Below, piece after piece: positions 52,809-61,628 of a DNA stretch of 64,000 bases. Under the pieces are notes generated by a model. That model made no database searches and was not told where the DNA came from. It was given only the letters and a program-made list of their open reading frames with translations. The position numbers and the translations under genes were made by a program. The DNA comes from Bacillota bacterium (lineage in GTDB: Bacteria > Bacillota_A > Clostridia > Lachnospirales > Lachnospiraceae), in contig JAEYMU010000043.1 in NCBI GenBank assembly GCA_023407175.1, forward strand, positions 124,001-188,000. Direction: 5' to 3'. Within the stretch, counting starts at the first letter, position 1, and each line of letters opens with the position of its first letter.

Positions 52809-54314
52809 ATGATTGAATTTAAAAATGTATGCTTCACCTACAACGGAGGCTCCGAAAGGGATGGTATTAAGAATATCAATCTTACAATACATAGGGGTGA
52901 AACCTTATTAATTACCGGTGGTTCCGGTTGCGGCAAAACAACGGTAACCAGACTGATCAACGGACTGATCCCCCACTTTTTTGAAGGCAGCCTTACCGGC
53001 GAGGTTCTTATCCAGGGGAAAAGCATCAGCAAAGAACCGATCTACCAGACTTCAAAATATGTGGGCAGTGTATTTCAAAATCCACGCTCCCAGTTTTTTA
53101 ATGTGGATACCACCAGTGAGCTTGCCTTTGCACCGGAAAATCAGGGCATATCCGTCGATGATATTTCAAACCGGATTGAAAAAACAGTATCGGACTTTCA
53201 TCTTGAGCACTTAATGGACCGGAATATCTTTAAATTAAGCGGAGGGGAAAAGCAAAAAATTGCATGCGCCAGCGTTTCCGTTGCCCAATCTGAAATCATC
53301 GTTTTAGATGAGCCCTCCTCCAATCTGGATATTGAGGCAATTGAAGAGCTTCGCCGTATGATAGCTTACTGGAAGGCACAGGGACGTACCATTATCATTG
53401 CGGAACACCGGCTTTATTTTTTGCGGGAATTAGCAGACCGTATGCTTATCATGAGGGACGGCCAAATTGTGGAGGAGCTTTCCTCCGAGAAAATCAGAAG
53501 CTTAAGCATTGCTGAGGCAAGGGAGCGGGGCATACGGCCGCTAAGTATTGAAAAGCTTTCCTATTCAAATGCAGGAGAGGATACCGGCTTAAGCATCTCC
53601 CCTGTCAGGCTGTCCGGCTTCAGTTACACCTATAAGGACAGGGCCCATGGAATAGAGCTTGAGGATATCTCGGTAGAAAAAGGAGCCGTCGTCGCCGTAA
53701 TCGGATACAATGGCGCCGGGAAATCCACCTTTGCCAGATGCTTATGCGGCCTTGAGAAAAAATGCAGGGGCATTCTTGAAATAGAAGGTAAAAAATGTGC
53801 GGGCAGGAAGGGCCTGGACCATTGCTATATGGTTATGCAGGATGTAAATCACCAGCTCTTTACCGAAAGCGTCATGGATGAAGTCCTCCTAAGCATGAGT
53901 GACCGGGTCGATCTTACAGAGGAAGAAAAGGAAAAGCAATCGGAGGATATTCTGAACCGTCTTGGTTTACTGGCCTTAAAGGAAAAACATCCAATGGCCC
54001 TATCCGGCGGGCAAAAGCAAAGGGTAGCCATTGCAAGTGCCATTGCCGCAGAAAAAAGCATTATTCTCTTTGATGAACCCACCAGCGGCCTGGATTATGA
54101 TCATATGAACAAGGTTGCCGACTGTATTAAGACTTTAAGTAAAAGCGGCAAAACAATCTTTGTCATCACCCATGATCCGGAGCTGATTCTGCATTGCTGC
54201 ACGGAGGTCCTCCATCTGGAGCAGGGAAAGGTGAAGGAAGCTTACGGCCTGAATGAAGAATCTGCTGAAAAATTAAAGACCTTTTTTCTTGGGGCCAATC
54301 AGCAGCTGTCTTAA
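52809..54314 (+). CDS. ECF transporter double ATPase (cassette 2)
   Basis: A 501-residue protein with two ATPase domains: first GGSGCGKTT, LSGGEKQKIACA, IIVLDEPSSNLD; second (from about residue 275) GYNGAGKST, LSGGQKQRVAIA, IILFDEPTSGLD. It corresponds to the cassette 1 ATPase with a longer linker between domains. It ends the S-T-A operon, with a strong terminator 38 bp downstream. No lipoprotein gene follows, unlike cassette 1. Confidence 0.92.
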   Translation: MIEFKNVCFTYNGGSERDGIKNINLTIHRGETLLITGGSGCGKTTVTRLINGLIPHFFEGSLTGEVLIQGKSISKEPIYQTSKYVGSVFQNPRSQFFNVDTTSELAFAPENQGISVDDISNRIEKTVSDFHLEHLMDRNIFKLSGGEKQKIACASVSVAQSEIIVLDEPSSNLDIEAIEELRRMIAYWKAQGRTIIIAEHRLYFLRELADRMLIMRDGQIVEELSSEKIRSLSIAEARERGIRPLSIEKLSYSNAGEDTGLSISPVRLSGFSYTYKDRAHGIELEDISVEKGAVVAVIGYNGAGKSTFARCLCGLEKKCRGILEIEGKKCAGRKGLDHCYMVMQDVNHQLFTESVMDEVLLSMSDRVDLTEEEKEKQSEDILNRLGLLALKEKHPMALSGGQKQRVAIASAIAAEKSIILFDEPTSGLDYDHMNKVADCIKTLSKSGKTIFVITHDPELILHCCTEVLHLEQGKVKEAYGLNEESAEKLKTFFLGANQQLS

Positions 54315-54351
54315 CCGATGCGATTAATACCCTCTTCTGATTTAAAATGAA

Positions 54352-54397
54352 GGAAACTGTTGTACGAATACAACAGTTTCCCCAAAAGCCTTTTTTT
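54352..54397 (+). terminator. Terminator of ECF cassette 2
   Basis: A 13-bp perfect stem GGAAACTGTTGTA (54352-54364) / TACAACAGTTTCC (54369-54381), then CCAAAAGCC and seven T (54391-54397). Confidence 0.8.
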
Positions 54398-54399
54398 AA

Positions 54400-56139
54400 T
54401 TATTCATTTGCAACGCCCCAGGAGGCTGCCTCCCTGCGTTCATTTACAAATCTCTTATAAATTCCCTCTTCTGCTATCAGCTTCTCATGGTTTCCTCTCT
54501 GTACAATACGTCCGTCGTCCACCACCAGTATCTGGTCTGCGTGGCGGACCGTTTTCAGCCGATGGGCAATCATAATGATGGTCTTATTTCTGGTCAGTTC
54601 TTCAAAGGCTTTCTGTAAATAGTTCTCATTTTCCGGATCCACATTTGCAGTTGCCTCATCCAGAATAATGATGGGCGCATCCTTTAAGATCGCTCTGGCA
54701 ATGGATATTCTCTGCTTTTCTCCTCCTGACAGGGAGAAGCCCCTTTCTCCGATTACCGTATCATAGCCCTGAGGCAGTGACAGGATAAATTCATGGCAGC
54801 CGGCTTTTTTTGCAGCCTCTATGACTTCCTCCCTGGCTGTCTTCGGCTTGCCGAACCGGATATTATTCTCAATGGTATCCTGAAAGAGATAGACACTTTG
54901 AAAAACCATACTGATTTGATTCATCAGAGACTCCAGGGTGTATTCCCTGATATCCCTTCCTCCGATGGAGATTGCTCCGTTATCCACGTCCCAGAACCTG
55001 GCAATCAGGCTGCAAATGGTAGTTTTTCCCGAACCGCTCGGCCCGATAATAGCGGTCATGGTCTTATCCTTCATGCTCACATTGATATCCTTTAAAATTT
55101 GACGCTGCTCATAGGAAAAATTAACATGCTCCAGTACAATGTCGTGAGTTTTAGGGTTGTATTCTCTTCCTTTTTCATCCATGACAGGTGTATCATCCAT
55201 TTGATTTGCCTGTTCAATGGAGCTGCCGCAAATACGAAGAATTGCAATTCCATGTCCAGCGGACTCTATCTGCTCAAAGATGATGAAGGAAATAACAATG
55301 AACATCAGTGTATAGGTAAGCCCCATCGTTCCATCAAAATAAAACAGCAAGGCGGCCGCTATCATAATAATGCTGAAAATCCTCAAGACCGCCCCCTGCA
55401 GGATGTTGTAGGGCGTTATCAGCTGCTCCATGCCAAGATTCGTAGCTCTGCTGCTTTCAATCGCACGGTCAATTTTTTTATGATCCATCCTTGTAAGATT
55501 AAAGGATTTCACAATGCTCATTCCCTGAATGGTTTCCAGTATATTCTCTACCAGCTCTGCCTGCGCTTTCTGCCTCCTGGGTGCTGTCTTTCTTGATTTT
55601 TTCTCCATGGAGGAGGTAATCAGACAAAATATCAGTACTCCAATTGCAGTAATAAGACCCATCCTCCAATCGAAAATCAGCATATAGAGGGTAAATACCA
55701 CAGTTGTTATAAATCCGCCCAAGGTCAGCACCATAACCATGGGCGCCGTCATCTCCACATCCCCAAGGACAGTGGTACAGATACCTGTGATATTGCCAAG
55801 GCTGCTCTGGTTATAATACCCCATCGGGATCAGCTTCATTTTATTTCCGATATAAATTCTCTTGTTGGCCGCCATAAAATATCCTGCGTGTGTCTGTGCA
55901 AGCTGGGAGAAGTAATTGGTGGCTATTTTCCCTGCAATGCTGATCACCATGAATGCGAGAACATACCATATTATTATAAACTCCGCCCCTTTTGTTACCA
56001 AGGCCTGGATTGTAAGGAAAATTGCACCAATCTGCAGCATATGGAAGATCGCATTGATAAAGCCTACGATAATAGAATTTCTGATATTTCTTTGTTCCTC
56101 TCCTGCAAACCTCCAGATTTTCTTAAAGATTTCTATCAT
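54400..56139 (-). CDS. Exporter-fold ABC half-transporter, downstream partner (pair C)
   Basis: A 579-residue protein with a six-helix membrane domain and ATPase motifs GPSGSGKTT, ISMVFQSVYLFQDTIENNIRFG, LSGGEKQRIS, IIILDEATANVD and AHRLKT. Its ATG overlaps the stop of the upstream partner by 4 nt (ATGA). It is convergent with the ECF cassette 2 operon. Like other downstream partners it has GKTT and an ANVD-type D-loop. Confidence 0.9.
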   Translation of the reverse strand: MIEIFKKIWRFAGEEQRNIRNSIIVGFINAIFHMLQIGAIFLTIQALVTKGAEFIIIWYVLAFMVISIAGKIATNYFSQLAQTHAGYFMAANKRIYIGNKMKLIPMGYYNQSSLGNITGICTTVLGDVEMTAPMVMVLTLGGFITTVVFTLYMLIFDWRMGLITAIGVLIFCLITSSMEKKSRKTAPRRQKAQAELVENILETIQGMSIVKSFNLTRMDHKKIDRAIESSRATNLGMEQLITPYNILQGAVLRIFSIIMIAAALLFYFDGTMGLTYTLMFIVISFIIFEQIESAGHGIAILRICGSSIEQANQMDDTPVMDEKGREYNPKTHDIVLEHVNFSYEQRQILKDINVSMKDKTMTAIIGPSGSGKTTICSLIARFWDVDNGAISIGGRDIREYTLESLMNQISMVFQSVYLFQDTIENNIRFGKPKTAREEVIEAAKKAGCHEFILSLPQGYDTVIGERGFSLSGGEKQRISIARAILKDAPIIILDEATANVDPENENYLQKAFEELTRNKTIIMIAHRLKTVRHADQILVVDDGRIVQRGNHEKLIAEEGIYKRFVNERREAASWGVANE

Positions 56140-57887
56140 GCCTGTTCACCATCCTTTACTCCCATATGAGCATTCCACATCTTCCGGTATAACGGGGATT
56201 GTTCCAATAGCTGTTCCTGTGTTCCTGTTGCACTGATTTTTCCCTGGTCCACCAGCAGAATCTGATCCGCACCTGTTATCGTAGACAGACGGTGTGCGAT
56301 CATGATCAGGGTTTTTCCCCGCACCAGCTTGGATATTGCTTTCTGAAGAATCGCTTCATTCTCAGGATCGATATATGCTGTCGCCTCATCCAGAATAACG
56401 ATGGGAGCATCCTTGAGCATAGCTCTCGCAATGGCGATTCTTTGCCGTTCGCCGCCGGACAGATGTGCACCGCCGCCACCTACCCTCGTATCATATCCAT
56501 GCTCCAGCTTTCGTATGAATTCATCACAGCCTGCCTTTTTTGCAACCTCTTCCACTTCCCTATCCGTGGCATTTTCCCTTCCCATGCGGATATTTTCACG
56601 GATGGTATCATCAAACAGGAAATTATCCTGAGATACATAAGCAATATTGTCCGATATCTGTGCCAACGGAAGCTCCTTTATATCCTTTCCGCCAATACGG
56701 ATCGTTCCCTGCTCCACATCCCAGAAGCCCGCAATCAGCTTTGTAATCGTTGACTTTCCGCTGCCGCTGGGACCCACGAAGGCATTTACGGTTCCCTGCC
56801 GGATGGTCAGACTGACATTGCTTAGCACACTCCCCTTTTTTTCTTCATAGGCAAAGGAAACCTTCTCCATTTCAATATCAGTTCCCGAAAGCTTTACATA
56901 CTCCTTCGGATGATGCTGTTCCTTTGCATTTAAAATCGTCTCTATGGATTCAATAATCGTACCTGTCTGGGCCAGAGAATCCACGAAATTAGAGGCGGCA
57001 ATTATGGGTCCCACAATTCCCATGGACAAAATCATAACCATAATAAATTGGGAGGAAGTAAGGCTTGCGTTTAAGTAAAATCCCAAGCCCGCAGGCAGTA
57101 CTCCGATCAAAACCGCGGGGCTGATATTCCGGTAGCAGGCCATCCCGAACTGGGCGCTTTTCATCCAGTTGTAATAAAATTGCGCATTTGCAACCACCGC
57201 ATTCACATAGCCTGTATAGGCTTCCCTTCCCTGGTTGAAGGCCTTTATTACCTCAATTCCGTTCACATATTCCACGATGGAATCATTCATTTTCTTGCCA
57301 ATTTGTACGGCTTCCTGATATTTCGCCGGATAATTCTTCATGGTTGACATCATAAAAACAATACCTACCGGCAGGGTGGCGATGGAAATCAAGGCCAGCC
57401 GCCAGTCAATGGAAAAAAGAGCAGCCAAAAGCACCAGCGGAGCAAGAATGTTGGAGGTCATCTCCGGCAGTAAATGCGCCAGTGTCTTTTCCATGCTCTC
57501 AATCTGGTCCACCAGGATACTTTTCCATCTTCCTGTGGACTGTTCCTGCAGCGTTCCCATGGAAAGATCGGATAACTTATGTACGCACTTATTTCTTACC
57601 TCTGCCAATACGGCAAAGGTCCCGATATGGGACTGGGCAGTGGAAAGAGTTGTGAGCAGCACCTTTCCAAGGCTTCCTGCCAGTGCCAGAACAAGCCATG
57701 GCGTACAGTCAGCCATAGCTGCCGTTCCTTCCAGCAGCATAATAATAATTTTCCCGGCACAAAAGTATGGGATAAACCCGGCTGCAACCCCAAGAACAGC
57801 TAATACAACCGATACCTTCAGCCTTGTATGCTGTGACTTTGCCAGTGCCCATATCCTCCTTAACGGGCTTTCTTTTTTCTGATCCAT
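56136..57887 (-). CDS. Exporter-fold ABC half-transporter, upstream partner (pair C)
   Basis: A 583-residue half-transporter: GPSGSGKST, IAYVSQDNFLFDDTIRENIRMG, HLSGGERQRIA, IVILDEATAYID. ATG 57887 has TGGAGG upstream and operator copy 5 lies 17 bp before the start codon. TetR-C lies upstream on the same strand with a terminator in between, the same arrangement as TetR-B and pair B. The whole TetR-ABC-ABC unit looks like a duplication of that one. Confidence 0.9.
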   Translation of the reverse strand: MDQKKESPLRRIWALAKSQHTRLKVSVVLAVLGVAAGFIPYFCAGKIIIMLLEGTAAMADCTPWLVLALAGSLGKVLLTTLSTAQSHIGTFAVLAEVRNKCVHKLSDLSMGTLQEQSTGRWKSILVDQIESMEKTLAHLLPEMTSNILAPLVLLAALFSIDWRLALISIATLPVGIVFMMSTMKNYPAKYQEAVQIGKKMNDSIVEYVNGIEVIKAFNQGREAYTGYVNAVVANAQFYYNWMKSAQFGMACYRNISPAVLIGVLPAGLGFYLNASLTSSQFIMVMILSMGIVGPIIAASNFVDSLAQTGTIIESIETILNAKEQHHPKEYVKLSGTDIEMEKVSFAYEEKKGSVLSNVSLTIRQGTVNAFVGPSGSGKSTITKLIAGFWDVEQGTIRIGGKDIKELPLAQISDNIAYVSQDNFLFDDTIRENIRMGRENATDREVEEVAKKAGCDEFIRKLEHGYDTRVGGGGAHLSGGERQRIAIARAMLKDAPIVILDEATAYIDPENEAILQKAISKLVRGKTLIMIAHRLSTITGADQILLVDQGKISATGTQEQLLEQSPLYRKMWNAHMGVKDGEQA

Positions 57888-57903
57888 AAAATACCTCCAT
57901 TCG

Positions 57904-57919
57904 GTTAGTTATATCTAAC
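57904..57919 (-). promoter_or_regulatory. Operator copy 5 (GTTAG-N6-CTAAC) upstream of ABC pair C
   Basis: GTTAGTTATATCTAAC with arms extending to GGTTAG/CTAACC (57903-57920), directly before the ribosome site of pair C. Confidence 0.78.
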
Positions 57920-57929
57920 CTATTGTTTT

Positions 57930-57953
57930 AAAAAATTGCGGGTTTTACCCGCA
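57930..57953 (-). terminator. Terminator of TetR-C upstream of ABC pair C
   Basis: TGCGGGT (57937-57943) pairs with ACCCGCA (57947-57953), three-base loop, followed on the minus strand by ATTTTTT. Confidence 0.75.
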
Positions 57954-57970
57954 TTTTACATGCCTTCCTT

Positions 57971-58594
57971 CTATTCTTTCCATTGATAGATTTTTGCAAA
58001 TCCAGCGTAATAAAACTCCCTCAACTGCTTTGCATACCGCATGCCGTCTTCCTTTTTCATGTCATGGCGCACTATTTCAAATACACCGGAAAAATACGCA
58101 CTGGTTACGATATGAAGAAATTCCGGGCTGATCTCTCCCTGCCTGATTGCATCATCTCCCGTACTATCCATATACTTGACCGTGTACTCCAGCTCTATCT
58201 CCACCAGCCCATTCAAAAAATCAGAAAACTCCGTCCCCTCGGCACACTCTAAAAGCAGCTTGAAAACATCATAATGGTCATAGATATACGTTACCAAATG
58301 CTCCGCTTCCGCTCCGCTGTACTCGAGCATATTCCGCTTCTGAAAATCTGCATCCTGCTGGTGAAAGTCCTCCTGTACATTCCTAAACCAGCCTCCTAAT
58401 TCCTCAACAACCGGAGAAACTATGGCATGAAACAGTCCTTCCTTATTCTGAAAACGGGTATAGATCGAACCTGTGCTGGTCCCAGCCGCCAATGCTATCG
58501 TGCGCAGAGAGGCATCCTTAAAGCCCTTGCTTAGAAATTCTGCTTTTGCACATTCATACACCTTTTCATAAACTCCCTCGATCTGCTTTGCCAT
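57971..58594 (-). CDS. TetR-family regulator (TetR-C)
   Basis: The protein (207 aa from ATG 58594) has the TetR helix-turn-helix SLRTIALAAGTSTGSIYTRFQNKEGLFHAIV and an all-helical C-terminal domain. ATG 58594 is chosen because AAAGGAGG lies 7-8 nt upstream; the frame to 58630 would include the operator. The promoter and palindrome upstream suggest autorepression. It precedes ABC pair C. Sequence and operator are related to TetR-B, so the two probably come from a duplication of the TetR-ABC-ABC unit. Confidence 0.9.
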   Translation of the reverse strand: MAKQIEGVYEKVYECAKAEFLSKGFKDASLRTIALAAGTSTGSIYTRFQNKEGLFHAIVSPVVEELGGWFRNVQEDFHQQDADFQKRNMLEYSGAEAEHLVTYIYDHYDVFKLLLECAEGTEFSDFLNGLVEIELEYTVKYMDSTGDDAIRQGEISPEFLHIVTSAYFSGVFEIVRHDMKKEDGMRYAKQLREFYYAGFAKIYQWKE

Positions 58595-58610
58595 AATACA
58601 CCTCCTTTCA

Positions 58611-58646
58611 TATTCAAAACAATGTTTCATAACACTGTTTTGAATA
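58611..58646 (-). promoter_or_regulatory. TetR-C autoregulatory operator
   Basis: TATTCAAAACA (58611-58621) pairs with TGTTTTGAATA (58636-58646). The core AAACAATGTT (58617-58626), TCAT, AACACTGTTT (58631-58640) matches the TetR-B operator. It begins at the -10 of the TetR-C promoter. Confidence 0.75.
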
Positions 58647-58671
58647 TACTTCTTTTTCTCTGCTTTGTCAA
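58643..58671 (-). promoter_or_regulatory. Promoter of TetR-C
   Basis: Minus-strand TTGACA (58666-58671) and TATATT (58643-58648), 17-bp spacing. Confidence 0.78.
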
Positions 58672-58703
58672 TAGCAAACTTTTTTATTCCAGGCCTGAAG
58701 CCT

Positions 58704-59459
58704 TCAGGTCAACGCTAAAATCTGTTGTTTTATGAAGGGATTGATCGCAAAGTGTTCTTCCACAAACCGCAGAATTGCCAAAGCAGATTGGGGTGTTTTA
58801 TCATAGCCTTGAATGAATTCTGACAGCAAATCCGTACTTATTATATCTCTGGCTTCCATTCTTCTGGCCGGATCAAATCTATCTGTCCGAACAGAAGCCT
58901 TGGGCTTCTGTGTTTCAAGCAATTGAAGAAGCTGATCAACGGCATAATTTTGGACAAATTTATATGCCGACAGCTTTTCTCCTCTCCGAAACCTGCATAA
59001 GCCAACAAATAAATTCGTGAGTAATTCGTCCAGCATCCAATCCGGCTCCGGCTTTTGCCCAGGCTGCGGAAGTCTAAATTGTATCTTCGATTCCGCAAAG
59101 CTCCCATCCTTCCATACAATTGAACCGTCGGGCAGCTCTATATTTTTCAGTTCACTTTCCTCAAAAACCCCAAACTCGCAGTACACACTGTCCTTGTATA
59201 AAAATTTGTATCCATCCACAGTATTGCGGAAATAGAACCCGGCAGGAGCTATGGATTCCAGCCAGCTTAAATCATCAATATATTGCATTTTATATCCCGG
59301 TTTAACGATGACAAAAAAATCCAAATCCGAATATTCATCCATCAATTCCTGGGTCCTCCCACAGGAACCAAGTGCCAGTAAAGCCAGGGCATTACCGCTG
59401 CTTTCCAAGGATTTTGCTATTTCTGAAAGTCTGGTTTTTAAAAGCTCCGTTTTTTTCAT
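58704..59459 (-). CDS. Nucleotidyltransferase-domain protein
   Basis: The protein (251 aa) has a polymerase-beta-like nucleotidyltransferase motif, GSCGRTQELMDEYSDLDFFV (GS...DxD), then a segment DGYKFLYKDSVYCEFGVFEE with a further acidic position, and a helical C-terminus. This is the pattern of aminoglycoside or lincosamide adenylyltransferase-like enzymes, but I cannot assign a substrate. ATG 59459 has AGGAG 7 nt upstream; the frame to 59501 would overlap the PfkB gene. Together with the kinase gene 10 nt upstream, it appears to be one operon under the palindromic promoter near 60490. Confidence 0.82.
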   Translation of the reverse strand: MKKTELLKTRLSEIAKSLESSGNALALLALGSCGRTQELMDEYSDLDFFVIVKPGYKMQYIDDLSWLESIAPAGFYFRNTVDGYKFLYKDSVYCEFGVFEESELKNIELPDGSIVWKDGSFAESKIQFRLPQPGQKPEPDWMLDELLTNLFVGLCRFRRGEKLSAYKFVQNYAVDQLLQLLETQKPKASVRTDRFDPARRMEARDIISTDLLSEFIQGYDKTPQSALAILRFVEEHFAINPFIKQQILALT

Positions 59460-59469
59460 TCTGCTTCTC

Positions 59470-60360
59470 CTATCTGTAATATTTTTCATGTTCCAGTTCA
59501 ATAAGCTCCGGACTTAACGAGGGATGGACGATACTCTTAGAGCTGATACAAAGTCCTGCGGAAATTGTCCCATACTCCAAGCAGGTTTGAACCGGATAAC
59601 CTTTACTGTGGGCATATAGATAACCGGAGAAAAAATTATCTCCCGCACCGTTGCTATCCACTCTTTTGTAATTGGCAAGGATGGGAAGCCTGAACCTCCT
59701 TCCATCTGCAGTGACCGCAGAAACACCCTTCCTGCCATGTGTGCAGACCACCAGTTTCTTCTTTTGCCGGATCATCTGTTCCATAAATTCTTCATATTCC
59801 ATAAGTTCATCCGAGCTCATAAAAAGGTAATCGGCCGCTTGAATAAAATCTCTGTGATATTCACTTTGACCATCATAATCATGGATATCACACCATATTT
59901 CTTTCTTATGCCGTTTTGCCGCAGGAATAAGCCGTCTCCCATAGTTTATGATATTCAGTACCAGGTAATCGCAATTTTGTATGCAGGGCTCCAGACGGGT
60001 AAAATCAATTTGCGGCTCAAAGGTTGCTGTCTGGGTGAATATCGACAAGCGCCTTCCATCACGATCCATCAGGTTTACATGCTCCTCCGTTCCCTTTGGG
60101 TCCCTATCGCAGATAAAATCTACTCCTTGATCAGTCAAAACCTTCTGTAGAGTATTACCGGCAGCATCCTCCCCAAGCATTGCATGAAATACCGTGCTTA
60201 TTCCGAGTTTTTTTAAGCCAATGGCTTTGCCGCTCCCTGTTGAACCGATTGCTTTATAGGAATCCCGGCTGAAAATAGTGGCAGGCTTCGCTGGCGGAAG
60301 CTTATCTAAATGAATAATGAAATCCATACTGATGCCACCAATTACAAATGCTTTTTTCAT
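59470..60360 (-). CDS. PfkB-family carbohydrate/nucleoside kinase
   Basis: The protein (296 aa) has the ribokinase-family layout: N-terminal AFVIGGISMDFIIHLDKLP, glycine motif SYKAIGSTGSGKAIGLKKLG, and the C-terminal catalytic motif VDSNGAGDNFFSGYLYA, whose Asp is the base. It phosphorylates a sugar or nucleoside that the sequence does not identify. ATG 60360 has GGAG 6 nt upstream. The gap to the nucleotidyltransferase start is 10 nt. Divergent to an ArsR-like regulator that probably controls both genes. Confidence 0.88.
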   Translation of the reverse strand: MKKAFVIGGISMDFIIHLDKLPPAKPATIFSRDSYKAIGSTGSGKAIGLKKLGISTVFHAMLGEDAAGNTLQKVLTDQGVDFICDRDPKGTEEHVNLMDRDGRRLSIFTQTATFEPQIDFTRLEPCIQNCDYLVLNIINYGRRLIPAAKRHKKEIWCDIHDYDGQSEYHRDFIQAADYLFMSSDELMEYEEFMEQMIRQKKKLVVCTHGRKGVSAVTADGRRFRLPILANYKRVDSNGAGDNFFSGYLYAHSKGYPVQTCLEYGTISAGLCISSKSIVHPSLSPELIELEHEKYYR

Positions 60361-60454
60361 ACAAATCTCCATTCTGGCGCAAGCCCATGAAATTGGGCGG
60401 CAGCACAAATTTACCATTTCTGCTCTTTCAAGCTGACGTTCATCCTTGCTCTTG

Positions 60455-60474
60455 AATTCGATAACTATCGAATT
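60455..60474. repeat. 20-bp palindrome between PfkB and ArsR-like genes
   Basis: AATTCGATA-AC-TATCGAATT, perfect. It lies about 95 bp upstream of the kinase start and touches the left arm of the promoter palindrome. Confidence 0.7.
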
Positions 60475-60512
60475 TACAAATGCATTGTATCATGATATAA
60501 TGCATTTGTAAA
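60473..60512. promoter_or_regulatory. Face-to-face divergent promoters inside one palindrome
   Basis: Arms TTTACAAATGCATT (60473-60486) and AATGCATTTGTAAA (60499-60512). The plus-strand promoter is TTTACA (60473-60478), 17 bp, TATAAT (60496-60501), for the ArsR-like gene. The minus-strand promoter is TTTACA (60507-60512), 17 bp, TACAAT (60484-60489), for the kinase operon. The two overlap almost completely, so one polymerase or repressor should exclude the other. Confidence 0.75.
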
Positions 60513-60535
60513 GTATACGGATCAGGAGAATTTGA

Positions 60536-61579
60536 ATGAACATAATCTATCATGAGAGCTTTGAATTTATCACGGCATTATTTGCATTGGCGCAGGAAAA
60601 ATTAATCCGCAGCCTAATTCAATCAAAACCGATAACCAGGACCGATCAAACCTTCGATACCATGTTAAAAAAAATGAAAAAATTAACTCCTTCTGATTTA
60701 CAGAAGGAGGTTAAATATTTTTTTGATTTGAATGGCATCGGTTATCTCATTTACAATATTATTTTCTGCCGGGAGCAGAATATTGAGTCCTTATTTCTTA
60801 ATGATTTCATCACAGCAATTGAACAATTAACTTCTGATGAAGCCTTAGCATTTTTAATTTGCAGCAACTATAATATTGATTTTTCAGAGCTTTCCGTATC
60901 AGAAAGCAATGAAAAGCTGGCCGAATTACTTAAGAAATCGACTTTACCGGCAAAGGGCAGGCAACAGCGGCTCAAAGAATTTCTTGAAAATCCCGAAAGA
61001 CTCAATCAGTTAAAAAAAACGGTGAAACTATTTTATTATGAAGTATATCTCAAAATAAAAGATGAGACGAATGAACTCTGCCGTCAGGGCGTAACGCTCT
61101 ACCACCGGATTTACTCCGAAGACCCGAAAGCATTTTACAAGCACTATCTTGGCGGAATTAATGAATTGTCTGACGAAGATTATGTCCACATATCATTTTT
61201 TTCCCAGCTTGGTATTCATCATTATCAGAGCAAGTGGCAAAAAAAACACTGTGTGATACTGGGGATTCGAAATTATGACTTGCCGGCAAACAAAAACATC
61301 TTTCATCAACTATCCTATTTTCATAAAGTACTGTCCGATCCCAAACGCTTGGAACTGATTATGCTAATTTCACAAAAACCATACTTTGGGCAGGAATTAG
61401 CTGCAAGGCTTGATCTAGCTCCTTCAACCACCTCCTATCATTTAAATATGCTTATGGATTTGAATTTGATTATTACAACCAGAATAAATAAAAAAATCTT
61501 CTTCAGCTTTAATAAAGAAGAATACAATCGACTGAATCTTGCTATGTCAGGCCTTTTTGAAACTGCTCCAAAAAATTAA
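60536..61579 (+). CDS. ArsR-like winged-helix regulator with long N-terminal domain
   Basis: A 347-residue protein whose last ~90 residues form an ArsR/SmtB-type winged helix (FHKVLSDPKRLELIMLISQKPYFGQELAARLDLAPSTTSYHLNMLMDLNLI). The first 240 residues are helical, charged and unknown to me; they have no CxC-type metal motif. The usual ArsR repressor is only about 100 residues, so the N-terminal part is probably a ligand-sensing domain. It is divergent from the PfkB/nucleotidyltransferase operon and shares its palindromic promoter region, which suggests regulation of both itself and that operon. Confidence 0.85.
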   Translation: MNIIYHESFEFITALFALAQEKLIRSLIQSKPITRTDQTFDTMLKKMKKLTPSDLQKEVKYFFDLNGIGYLIYNIIFCREQNIESLFLNDFITAIEQLTSDEALAFLICSNYNIDFSELSVSESNEKLAELLKKSTLPAKGRQQRLKEFLENPERLNQLKKTVKLFYYEVYLKIKDETNELCRQGVTLYHRIYSEDPKAFYKHYLGGINELSDEDYVHISFFSQLGIHHYQSKWQKKHCVILGIRNYDLPANKNIFHQLSYFHKVLSDPKRLELIMLISQKPYFGQELAARLDLAPSTTSYHLNMLMDLNLIITTRINKKIFFSFNKEEYNRLNLAMSGLFETAPKN

Positions 61580-61599
61580 GATTAACAGCAGCTTAGTAC

Positions 61600-61628
61600 T
61601 TGACAACCTCAAATAATCATTTTATAAT
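61600..61628 (+). promoter_or_regulatory. Promoter of TetR-D
   Basis: TTGACA (61600-61605) and TATAAT (61623-61628), both perfect, 17-bp spacing. Confidence 0.88.
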
